From Lindgomyces ingoldianus (taxonomy: Eukaryota; Ascomycota; Dothideomycetes; Pleosporales; Lindgomycetaceae): a stretch of DNA of 64,000 nt. Positions 1-10,749 of the stretch are shown here, piece by piece (within the stretch, counting starts at the first letter, position 1; each line of letters starts with the position of its first letter). The notes under the pieces are model-generated. The model did no database searches. It was not told the DNA's origin and saw nothing but the letters and a program-made list of their open reading frames with translations. The stretch spans positions 972,016 to 1,036,015 of the forward strand of contig NW_022985170.1 of NCBI RefSeq assembly GCF_010093535.1. The letters run 5' to 3'. Both the position numbers and the translations under genes were made by a program.

Positions 1-436
1 ATATACGGCACTGGAATGCTGGGGGCCGGGTACTCTCGAGGGGGGGCACGGCGATAAGGGGGCTGCTCAGCGGGCTCGGAGTGGCAGCGACGCCTGGGTG
101 AATCCAGAAATGCGCCTGCGACTTATTGCAACGGGGAAGGCACGCTGCAGGGCTGGAGGCAGTGTCGAGGGGACATAATATAACGACCTGGGGAAGGAGT
201 GCGATGCCTACCGGCCCGGCTTTTACCAGCGCCCCTCGGCCCAATCAGGGGGCGCCGCGCGGGGAGGAGGTGCGGAGGCGGGCAGCGCGCATCACGTGGG
301 CCCGCTGTTGGTCGTGGCTTCTCAATTTCTCGTTCGACCTCATATCTGGTGAGAGCGACCCAGCGCGGCCATTACGACGACGCAGCTGTCTTCAGCGCCC
401 GCAAGAGCTGCTGTTCACTGTCCTAAATCTGCTATC
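1..436. other. GC-rich upstream region of the zinc-cluster regulator
   Basis: No gene is supported here. The stretch is GC-rich and ends at the ATG chosen for the transcription factor at 437. It presumably holds that gene's promoter and 5' leader. Short ORFs in several frames overlap each other and none shows a recognisable domain. Confidence 0.4.
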
Positions 437-2753
437 ATGTCGACAATGATCACGTTCGCTGCGAACAACGAGTTCTTCAGGAAGCGGAAGCGTGCGTCTT
501 TGAGCTCATCCACCTCAGCCTCGCGCGCCTCACTAACGTTGCTTTTGAAGGCGTCCACCGCGCATGTGAATCGTGCAAGAAGCGAAGGGTTTGTCTCCGC
601 CTCCCCCAGAAACCCAGCTCTGTGGCTTGTTCCTCTGACCATCCATTCAGAAGCGATGCAGCCATACCTTCGACGACGATGCCGATGCCGGAAGCTCTAC
701 CAAAAGCGGCCACTCCGGTGGGAATCCAACCTCAGACCCAGGGGCTTTCCATCTGAACCATCATCATCATGATCCCAGGGTGCCCCGAGACTATCCTCAG
801 AATCATGGGCTCCAGAATTCTAACATGCCCCCCCTCAGCCCGAGAGAGAACCCGCGTGCCCAGACACCCCCTAACTTTTTGGGCTATCTGAACCCTGAGG
901 CTGTCCTTAGGGAGCAGGTCCACTCTGTCCATGAACGAGGAAAGTCGAATCACTCCCCTATTCTCCCCCCTATTGGCCAGTGGGTCGAGGGTCAAGATGG
1001 AAGGGCCCCGAATCTCCCCGGTCAACCTCAAGAATCCACGGCACGACTGAACGAGACTAGTCCTCAGACTACTCAGGAGGCCACTGTCCAGCGAGCACTT
1101 CAATCGTACCTTGATGCAGTAGGTGTGGCTATACTGCCTCCTCGGAAGGACCAGGATGCTCTTCTCGACATCTACTTCGCCTACGTTCAGCCACTGCTTC
1201 CGATCGTTGACAAAAACCTTTTCTCAGCCCAGTATAGCCAACAGACAGAACCTCGTTTGTTAATGCAAGCAATATGCATTGTAGCATCTAAACATGGCGA
1301 TGCTGCACCACACCTGTGTCTAGAGGATGATGCCCGTATGCTGCCCCGAGAGTTCTCCCAGCGGCTCTACAACGCCGTCATTGCTGGTATCGAGGCTAAA
1401 CTAGAGAAGAATCGAGTTGTACTGATTCAAGTTTTGGCTCTAATATCACTCCATTGCGAAGGTCCAGACGGCGCTGAACAGGCCTCCATGCATCTTGCCC
1501 AAGCGATTCACCATGCACATACCTTTGGTCTTCAGTTTGGACACCAATGGAAGAACCAGAAGTCAGATTCCCAGGAGAATCTTGAAGATCTATTCTGGTG
1601 CCTTTGGAGCCTTGACAAGATAAACGCCTGCATGAATGGACGGCCGCTCATCATGCATGACCGAGACAATAGCTTAAGCAGGCTGCCATCGGATCCCGAG
1701 AAGAGATCAAGCCCTTTTGGAGTTTGGCTTCAAATCTCGGAAATGCTTGACAAGGTCATCGACTACTACCGCCCTGGTCGAGCTGTTGAAGAGACCGGTT
1801 GGGAAGGCGACGACTTCCTCGGTTTTGAGGAGATGGTTGGAGATGGGGAGGATAAACTGGACGGTCCTATCATGAGTACGCATCTGCGAACCTACCTACC
1901 CCCCATGAAACTAACGTATACAGACCTCCTGTCACTATACCACCACACCATGTGCATGGCCAGTCATAAGTCACTCTCAATCAATGATCCCGTCAAATCA
2001 ACCCCTTCATATGTTCGCCAATCTCTCTCAGCTACCCGTGTAATCTCGCTCTTAAACTCCGAACCTCCTGAACTACTTCCTCCCCTTCCCCTAGTCCCCT
2101 ACGCGCTCTCTGTCGCCCTATCAGTCGTATACCGGCACTTCCGCCAACGCCGTCTGAAAGTGCACATCAACCGCGCCACCGACGAACTCAAACAATGTGT
2201 TGTCTTACTAAACAGATTACGCAATGCTTGGTGGTCCGCAGGCACCATGGCTGATCTCGGGACAGCCGTTCTCAACAACGCGGATCGAAACACTAGGACC
2301 GCAAACACACCCGCTACAACCATGGACCTAACAAGCATCCAAAACCGGCCTTCAGAAGCCACTAAGGCGGAACCTCCCCTCACCCAACAGCCCCAACAGT
2401 CCGCCCTCTCCAATTCTTCCTCTTCGCAATGGCAGCAACCCCTCGACCCTTCCAACGCCATCGATCCGCGTCTCCAAAACCAACCCACAACCCCCATGAC
2501 CTCCCTCCTCAACTCCCTCCAAACACCCACACCAGGCCAACACCCCACCAGTAGCGAACGCGCTGATCGCGCGCCTGCCCTTGCCCCGGCATTCGACGCC
2601 TGGGAACAGAGTCCCGATTGGTTGAATTTCGACGCTGCGTTTGAGAACTTTGAGGGCTTGCTTGGCAGCTCGGGTGCGGATTTTAGTAATGAGCTGTTTA
2701 GGCCGCTGGGCAGTTATGAGAGTTTGGAAGGGTTCATGGATGCGGGAGCTTGA
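437..2753 (+). CDS. Zn2Cys6-type fungal transcription factor (three exons)
   Basis: My model joins 437..491, 551..588 and 651..2753, giving about 731 aa. Both introns (59 and 62 bp) have GT/AG ends and CTAAC or CTGAC branch-like sites, and splicing puts all three exons in one frame. The spliced N-terminus holds a basic run and then RACESCKKRRKRC, the CX2CX6C first half of a fungal binuclear zinc cluster at residues 24-34. No second CX2C half follows. A segment reading FLGYLNPEAVLREQ comes next, then a fungal_trans middle homology region (about residues 195-400) with DIYFAYVQPLLPIVD and a DKINACMNGRP motif. The C-terminus is rich in Q, S and P with an acidic aromatic tail, as in activation domains. 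The role is probably nuclear DNA binding; the target genes are unknown. An unspliced reading would miss the DNA-binding residues. Confidence 0.85.
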
Positions 2754-5700
2754 GTAGAGTGATCCACAGACAGGGGTAATAGTTTTTTATGCTTTTTGGA
2801 TGGACGGGGCCATGGGGAATTGGGAATTGGGGGATTTGTTCTATGTTTCGTCCGGTCTTTCTCCTCATTTGCTATTAGTGCAGTGCATACACATGACGTC
2901 GGTCCTGTATTACCTCTCTCTCTCTCTCTCTCTCTCTTTCCTCTATCAACCAATCGCTGGAATGAAATGAGTAACAGCGTATGTACATATAAGGATGGGC
3001 TGGGTTGGAATCTCAAAGGCAAAGGCAAAGCCAAGAGATGGGATTGGATGGAATCGGAGTGGCAGGGTTCTCTTGGATTGCATCTATCGAGGGTTCAAGC
3101 ATCTCGCGAGGGTTATGAATGATTAATGGTATCTCTAGCACTCGCACTGGCGCTTGTGGCTTGATAAAAACAATAATGTTCTCTGGTTTGATGTTTAGCG
3201 TGTTTTGGGATTTATTTGATTCATAGGTGCGATAGGGAGGGAGGAAGTGTGTTATGATTCAGTGTTGCGATGAGTTAGGATGAGTGGGTGGATGTGATGT
3301 TATCCGCCTGCTTCAATCTACTAATCTATGTAGAAGCAGCTGGAACCTTCCACGTTTAAAAGCCGTCTGTTCGTCTATTCATCCAGGATCTACTCGCATC
3401 CGTGTGGTAAGCTCATCTCCTACACCGGCTCACAGTGCAATGGCTCATGAAATGTCTCCGGCACACGGACGTGACTGGACTTGAGAAAGTGGCAGCCGTA
3501 CTAGCATAGGAGCTAAGTAGGTACTGTGAGGGTGAGATAGAAGGTAATTCATAGCGAAGCGCACAGACTTGTATAAATACTTGCATAAATACTTCTGATA
3601 TTCACAAGAATGGAGGAAAGGGAGAGAGAGAAGAGCAGATTTCTGCGTTGCTAGGTTCGTAGGCACGATGTTTTGCTCCTGTGAACCGAAATATATCTGG
3701 TTGCAAGGGGTGTGTATGGGGCAGACGAGAGAAGGTTGAAGCCGTTTAGGGTATTGAAGGCGGTTATCAGCGCTAGGGAACTGGATTCTGCAAATCCACT
3801 GTCGAAGGACAAGCCGTAGAGCTCGAGCACTTACGCGAGACTCGACCTTCGTTCCGACATTTACCGCTGCACACACCCGGCAGAAACATGGTAGAAATGC
3901 TCGCCATGCGTGGAGCTCCAGATCCGGGAATCCGTGGCGAGGATGGCTGATGTGTTCAGCGGGATCCAGTTTTAGGTAGTACTCGAAGGAGCTAGATGCG
4001 GTCCCGCAAATGCACCAAATGTCATACATGGAGTGGAGATAACATGTCCACCCATGCGAGCGGTATTATTCGGACGTGGCGTTTGAGATATTACAGGGCC
4101 CTTGACCTCGAAATAGAAGAAGAGGGGTTGGAGTGGTTGGTATCAAATCCTCCGATGCATACTCCAGCCGTGCAGCCGGGACTTGAGAACGGGGAGAGTG
4201 GTGCGGATATGTAGAGCGGGGTGCAGGTATGTCTCTGACGACCATAGCAGGTATGGTTTTACGAAATGGCGTCCTGGGGAACGAAGATTAGTTTTGGTCC
4301 TTAGGGCTGGGCGTGTCGGAGAGCTTAGGTGTTGAGTGAGTTGGGAAAGCGTTGGATGTGTTCAGAGTATCCTCCTTCGGGAAGGTTCGTAAGTAATAGC
4401 TTAAGCAGGTCTCCCTACAACAAGAAGACCGTTAACGGTAGAACCTAGCACCATTCAGTTGTAGAGGCCCGTCGAGATCACTACGAGGACATCTACATGC
4501 AACACAAATCTCCTCACCCGAAACCAAGCATTAGGATGCTGCCGCAAAGACTCATGCAAAAGAGAATGATATGCATATAGGACCCTGCAAACTAGGACCC
4601 TGCAAAGTCGGTACCAAAACTGCAAAAGAGACGCAGGACCCACTGTTCGCCAACTCACAGTCGGAATCTTTTGGTGCTGATCGACGAGGATACAGCGCCA
4701 AACAGCATCTTCCCCATCTAGCTCTCAAACATCACGGTGCTGCATCTGCATCCAGGTCTGCTTCGATGAGTACCAAACTCCAAACCTAGACTGCGACTTC
4801 CCATGACCGGTTTGGGTTTCATAGCCGCAGTGCTGGCAGCGCTGTTGATCTTCTAGTGGTTTTCGTGCAGGTTGCCGAAGTCTTCGGAACGCGGCAGACT
4901 TGGAGAACATGAGCCTAGAATCCAGCCTTCGTTGGGCACCGACGCAGATCGGATTCTTTGGTTCGGTGACAGCAACAGCCCGCCGCCCGTCAATATGCGA
5001 CGAGAATGCCATTGAATAGAGGAGCGCGCCGATGGTGGTGACAGACGGAGGTAGGCAAGTGAGAGGGGAAACCGAAGGAATGATGTTGACGTCGCTGAGA
5101 CAATGTCAATCCCACCTTACCAGTGCCCGCAAGGAAAGAGCTCCCCGAAAGCCCAACTCATGTGCCAAAGAACCTGGCCAAATCGAGATTCTGCAGCTTC
5201 GCGTCAGAGGAACCGATGCTGCGGTGTCATGTCGCCTATCCCTAGAGAGCATTCGGACCGGGGGTTGAGAAACAATGCACAGGGCGAGAAGAAGTTCAAC
5301 GGGTGCGTCTTCGTAGTCTCTGACAGACCGCCAACGTTCACTTCGAGTACCAGTGTCGCCGCCGTCTTACCTGTCATATCGTTGAAATGGAGCACTGAGA
5401 TACACAGCGCGGAGGCTGAGCTGAGGCAGGCACGAGCGATGATCGGAGCCTCCGTGAGTTACCGTCACACATTGGCACACCTAACCGCTATCATCTTCGT
5501 GCTGCTATCATCTTTGCTGGTCTCGGTGGTATCTGTGGATTGGATGGGTTGCCCAAAGCTCTCCGCCCGTTCTCCAAGGCCCACCGGCGGTAATTATTGC
5601 TTTTTCAGCCTGGCTGCTCAGTCACGGGAAGTCGTCGTGGGGAGCACCGGCGGAATCAGTGCACAGCCATCGTGCTGCAAGGATACGATCAAGGCAAACT

Positions 5701-8700
5701 ACAACGTGGTGACACATTAAGGGCTGGTGCACACAAGTCGCTGGCCGTCTGTAGCCTGCCGTATCCAGAAACACTTGGTCTCACTTGTTTGTCCATGTGC
5801 GGCTTCTCGCAACTGGAAGTCCCACGGCAAGGGAACGAAGTCCAGCACCAGTTGGCAGATGGTGCCTGTCGTGCCATATGTGGAGAATCACGTACGAGGA
5901 CCAAATGGCGATCCGGAGACGTCGTGTAATGACGCTTCAGGGGGGCTTGGAACAGAATAGAAAACCGAGACACTGCACAGGCTGGGCAGCACCGTCAAGA
6001 ACACGCCTGTGTCACGGTGGATGTTTGAGTGGTTCCGAAGCGGGAGAGGCGTGCGGAGAAGCTCGCGACATGGACGCATTGGTACTTGTGAGTATGAAGT
6101 CGGCGTAGCTCGTCGCGTTTCTCATTCTCGACACTGTGCCTCTGCAGCTGAGGTGATCGTGGTACGAGGGGACAGCAAGGCTGCCTCAGTTTCAAACTCT
6201 TGCATATCGTAGCTTTAGGCTGAGCTTTGATAGTCGTGAATCATTCGCATCCTCAGGGAGGAGATCTTCGGCGTGATGAATGGCGTCTTGATTGTGTGTC
6301 GCTACATCAGATGCCGAATGGCGTGAGTGCTGCTTGTCTGACAGGCTAACTTGAGAGTAGAGTGGTCTTGAGAGTTCAAGGAGGGAGATCTACTGATGAC
6401 ATCTGCCATGCCAGCCCGGAGATTTGCGGGGCTGCAGAAGTCGGCTGATGGGGCGCTGAAAATCTCACCACGTCATTCAGGATAAGGGATGTTAACGAGG
6501 TGCGAAACCTGAATGTACCTCATTAATCCGTCGACTTAAAAGAAAATAGGAAACCTTCCGCTCCAATGGAAAAGTCATCCCACAAACGGCGGCCAGTACC
6601 GGCATTTGAACGTCGTAGGGCTGAGCATGAAGAAAGTTTGCAAAGGAAGACATGGATGGCCTCGAGAATGTTCCTGTTATCGGCTCACACACAGCTGCTG
6701 TGACACGGGGAGGAACCGCCACGTAAAGCTCACGGTGTGACGGTCTCCCCGTACCCTTACAATGACTCAGCAATCGACTCACGCATGTTCACGAAGCTAC
6801 TCTTTCCCGTCCGCGGCTACATTTCGCGAGTCTCCTCCTGGAGGAAGCTAGAGGCGCAGAATCGGAGCACATGGCTCGTCGTGTCTCGACATCAGCCACC
6901 GTCGTGCAAGACGGAGGGCCGGAAATTGGTAGCAGTGCGACGAGCCTTCGTCAATATCGTTGCAGATTATGATGTGAAGGATGTGGGAGCTGTTGAACGA
7001 CTGTTAGACCAGCGTAGGGTTCGAAAAGTGTTTACAGCGAGGGAGTTCCTCCCATTCGCATGCACGACTGGCACGAGCACTCTAAGTTTCTTCCGCCGAA
7101 AATCGCTCGCCATGCTCACTCACCCTCACCGGTCAGCTTGACGAGAGACTCTCCGTTAGCTCTGCTCCAACAACCAGCAAATAGGGAAAAGGCACTGTAT
7201 AGACACCAATATAACCTGAGGTACACAAAACCAGGTCAACCCCCATGAAAGAGGGTCAGAAATCGCCACTTGCGCGTATCCGAGTCCCGATAGGAAATCC
7301 AATTTATCGAGAAAACAATTGTGGCCGCTGCATGCGACCAAGAAACCATTGGGTTGGGTATTCTCCAGGACCTGGGGCAAGAATGAGAGAGGTTTGTCAA
7401 TGACCAGTATCGTGATGATTGCCACACCACTGCACATCGAGGGCCTTGGCGGGATCACCACACCTTTGTACCATCGTCTCGCGAAACGAGCGCCACGATG
7501 CAGCATCTAAGGTGTCGGTTTTCCTTTTTGTGAGTGAGATGTTGCTTTTGAGAATACCTCATCAGATGACCGAGAGGTGGCGTCCAGCCGTCCTCTCCAA
7601 ACACTCGTCGCAACACCACAACGGCCAGGAAGGTTCCGGTGACGCCTCCATCTGCATCATCTTTTACATTTCCTTGACAGCGTTGAAATAAGGTTAGCGA
7701 CGTCGAGTACAGAAGCTGAAGGACTTTAGACAGAGTTCGAAGGTAATTAGAATTCAGCCCATCAGCCAGCTCGCTGACGGGACCGGCCTGCGAATTTTGC
7801 TTGTTACTACGGCTGAGCGACGGCTGCCACGGAAAGTCTGCCTCCCATCGACTGCCCGTCCTGAAGGGCACTGCCTCGCAGCCGGCAGCAGGTACATGCG
7901 ACCAAATCAACAGTTTAGCTCACCCGTCCTCTCCGCGAACCATGGCATCGCAATCCAGAAGATTCTTCGACGGGAGGGCATTGGGCACAGCCCGGCAGGG
8001 CAGCACATCGCACCCAACAGGAAAGAAATGACGGATGAACATCGAGCATGGGGTCCTGATCGTGCATCCCACCGTCATCAATCCCAATCCCAAAAGCACC
8101 CTCTCCATCTATATAATTCGTATTGTCTGGGCAGGACAGAACCCTATCTGCCGGCTCCAACCCAGGACGATTCCTGTGTTAATCAAGCTGCCTGCTTCCT
8201 GTCAAATCAGTCTACTGCATGCTACACCCTCACAACGCTTGTTCATATGCAAACATCGGACGGTGCAGCCGCGCTGATTCGCTGTGGTGCAAATATCCTA
8301 CATTTGTGCTTTGCAGTATGCATGCAGTTGAACAAGTGCCTGCACGCCCCAGTCTGCGCCCAGCCCAGCCTCTGTCCGGTTTGGGTGGGGGATGGCGGGT
8401 GCTGGTTGGCTGCTTCACTTGCGCAAGTCGGACGACCGTTTTGGGCTGATTGCTTTTTCGCGAGCCGTGGGACAGGGATTCTGCAGCGTTAGGCTCTTGT
8501 GTCACCAGCTTTGGACGAGGTTTGAATGTTCAATGTCCATCGGGGCACTGGAATGCAATTTGCATTCAGGAGAATGGCAATGAAATTATCTGCAGGCATG
8601 ATGCCCTGCTCACGCGGCATAGCGGTAGCGGAATCGTTTCACTTCGGACAGACTCACACAAGGCAATGTATGGAAAGAGAAAGTTCCTGTCTTTGTGATG

Positions 8701-9357
8701 CAACTCATCGTTGTACCACCTTACGTATATATTTTTGATAGTTTCCTTGCTGCTGGGCAAGACGTATGTTGAGATCTCAAGTCTCTTCAGACTCCACTAC
8801 CGTACAATTGTTGAGCCAAAAGGTATTAAAACCTGCTCTGGTATCTAGTGAAGGAAAAATGTAAAAGACCGTAAATGACGATGGGCTCCTCCAACGGATG
8901 GATGCCAGTCCAAGGTCCAGATTAGAAGAAACTCCGTGTAAATGCTTCACAATTCTCCACTTCCAGTGGATCGTAGCCCCAGCATTGATATGATCGTGCA
9001 GCGATAGAAATTCAAAGCAAAAAAAAACCCCCGCCTTCTAGGCAATTGACCTTCCAAGGTTTAAAAAAATAAATAGTAAGACAGCACCATGGTTGAAAAC
9101 ATTTTCTAAATTCAAGGCAAAAACGGTCCCTCCTGGTAGGCATATCCAAATCCTTGGCATGGCAAAAGGTCAATGAAGTCTAGTTTGGAACGCCGGCGAA
9201 ACCCGAACCATACACCAACACCGTGCAAAACACACCGCTCAGTAACTTTCATCTCATCATGACTTTTCGACAAGTAATGAAAAATATAAACACAACGTGA
9301 AGAAGCGTGTCCAGGAAATAATTGATCCGTATGATAGAGTGGCCTGGTAGTGACAGT
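2754..9357. other. Long interval without a convincing gene
   Basis: About 6.6 kb with normal base composition. ORFs of up to 205 codons occur (for example 5103-5720 on the plus strand, with one hydrophobic stretch), but none has a recognisable domain, a consistent exon structure or family motifs. A CT microsatellite lies just after the transcription factor. The far end is presumably 3' sequence of the kinase gene. A lineage-specific gene or noncoding RNA cannot be excluded. Confidence 0.4.
2914..2937. repeat. (CT)12 microsatellite
   Basis: Uninterrupted CT dinucleotide run about 160 bp downstream of the transcription-factor stop codon, probably in or near its 3' UTR. Confidence 0.9.
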
Positions 9358-10749
9358 TCAGTAAACATGGACCGGAGTTGCCAACATGGGTGGCTGGAAA
9401 GACACGTGTTTGACCAGATTAGCGGCCTGAATGAAGGGTTGGAACCAGGTATTAGAAACTGGTGGAGAAACGTATGTTGATTGAACACCCCTTGTAGGAA
9501 CTTTGTGGGTAGGTTGAAGGGTGACATGGGCGAAAGAAGACGTAGACGAGGTGGACGAAGCTGAAGAACTGGAGGAGAACACCGAGTCGTTGTCCGAGTT
9601 CGAGCTCCCCGATGAGGTCGAGTGTTGCGTATATGGGAGCTCAAAGATGGGCGTATAAAGAGGAGCAGGGAGAGGAGCAACAGATGGAACAGGGACAGGC
9701 TGATAACATCCATTGAAGGCAGCATCCCGGACATAGTCAACTGGTGAAAATGGAGGGGAGGGGAGCGGTGTGGGAGCCGCAGACTTCGTGCTCGTGAACC
9801 TCGGGCATCTCAGGATCAGTTCCCGGAGCTCTGGAATGGTAATCCTCTTGGCCGGATTGAATTCAAAGATGCGCTTAAGAATGGAATCCAGTTCCGGGGA
9901 AAGAGGAAGGATAGACCTGAGGAACTTGGGGTCCTTCATGTAGGCGCGGAAGGTGCTATCGTCAAGCGATGCCCGCTTCCATGGATTGCGTCCACAGGTC
10001 AGGTTCACTAGAATAACGCCTAGGCTCCAAACATCATTTGGGGCCGATGCGTAGCAGGAATATGGCTTGGGCACAGAAGTTTGGCATTCTAGAAAATCAA
10101 TTAGTTCATGTTTCAGAAAATGAAATTCATTCAAATCTCGAGACGTAGTGAAAATATTACCTGGAGACATGTAGAAAGTTGAACCACATCCAAAGTCGGA
10201 GGTGATGGGGTCGGAAGTTGCGAGGCCAAAGTCGGCAAGCTTGACAGTCATTCCCTGATCTGTTACCAAGATGTTTTCCGGCTTCAAATCCCGATGGTAA
10301 ATTCCGATGGAATGGCAGTAATCCACAGCGTCCAAGATCTGGATGAAGGCCCTTTTGGCTAAAGCATCATTACCAATGTACTTCCCTCGTTCTGTGATGT
10401 TTGAGAAGAGATCGCCCTCTGGGCAATACTCGATCACAACATATGTACAGTCTGGAGAGTCCATGATCTTGACCAAGGAAACCACATTGGGGTGAGCGCT
10501 TGCCTGGTGGTGCAGTTGAATCTCTCGTTGCTGGAACTTCCGCTGTCGGGGCTCCAAGCCAAGCTTGTTGAGCGCCTTGACAGCATAGGGGATGTTGGTT
10601 TGGATGTCCACGGCAGTATAGACAACTCCATAGGCTCCCACTCCAAGGATACCGGTCAATTGCAGCCTTCCAGCAAGGACTTGACCTAGTCGTTCTTCCG
10701 GCGCACAGAATCCATTAAGGGTCGGTGAAGGTGGTGGCGTTGGCAACAT
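9358..10749 (-). CDS. Ran1/Vhs1/Sks1-type serine/threonine protein kinase
   Basis: Model: complement of 9358..10088 and 10161..10749, 439 aa. Kinase landmarks are all present: glycine loop GVGAYG (36-41), VAIK-type Lys58, alpha-C Glu76, HRDLKPEN (152-159), DFG (173-175), and SPE in place of APE (195-197). The tail beyond about residue 310 is rich in S, P and T. The overall layout, with the kinase domain at the N-terminus and a short low-complexity tail, fits the fungal Ran1/Pat1-Vhs1-Sks1 family, whose members act in meiosis control and nutrient signalling; the exact orthologue is uncertain. The 72-bp intron at 10089..10160 has GTAATA/CTAG ends and a GAACTAAT-like branch site. It is a multiple of three and stop-free, so the gene also reads as one 463-codon ORF, but the spliced form restores the conserved SPECQ sequence. 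Confidence 0.92.
   Translation of the reverse strand: MLPTPPPSPTLNGFCAPEERLGQVLAGRLQLTGILGVGAYGVVYTAVDIQTNIPYAVKALNKLGLEPRQRKFQQREIQLHHQASAHPNVVSLVKIMDSPDCTYVVIEYCPEGDLFSNITERGKYIGNDALAKRAFIQILDAVDYCHSIGIYHRDLKPENILVTDQGMTVKLADFGLATSDPITSDFGCGSTFYMSPGNIFTTSRDLNEFHFLKHELIDFLECQTSVPKPYSCYASAPNDVWSLGVILVNLTCGRNPWKRASLDDSTFRAYMKDPKFLRSILPLSPELDSILKRIFEFNPAKRITIPELRELILRCPRFTSTKSAAPTPLPSPPFSPVDYVRDAAFNGCYQPVPVPSVAPLPAPLYTPIFELPYTQHSTSSGSSNSDNDSVFSSSSSASSTSSTSSFAHVTLQPTHKVPTRGVQSTYVSPPVSNTWFQPFIQAANLVKHVSFQPPMLATPVHVY

Noticed and set aside
437..756. Unspliced 437-772 ORF as an independent small gene
   Set aside because: The zinc-cluster residues appear only after splicing two good introns, which link it to the long downstream exon.
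2099..2548. 149-codon minus-strand ORF opposite the transcription factor
   Set aside because: Shadow of the Q/P-rich coding region on the other strand.
3445..4029. 194-codon minus-strand ORF
   Set aside because: No family motif and no plausible partner exons.
5103..5720. 205-codon plus-strand ORF with one hydrophobic stretch
   Set aside because: Longest unclaimed ATG ORF in the 2.8-9.3 kb gap, but no domain, signal peptide or exon structure; within chance for this length of ordinary-GC DNA.
7797..8492. 231-codon plus-strand ORF
   Set aside because: It begins with TTG, composition is unlike the real genes here, and other ORFs overlap it on both strands.
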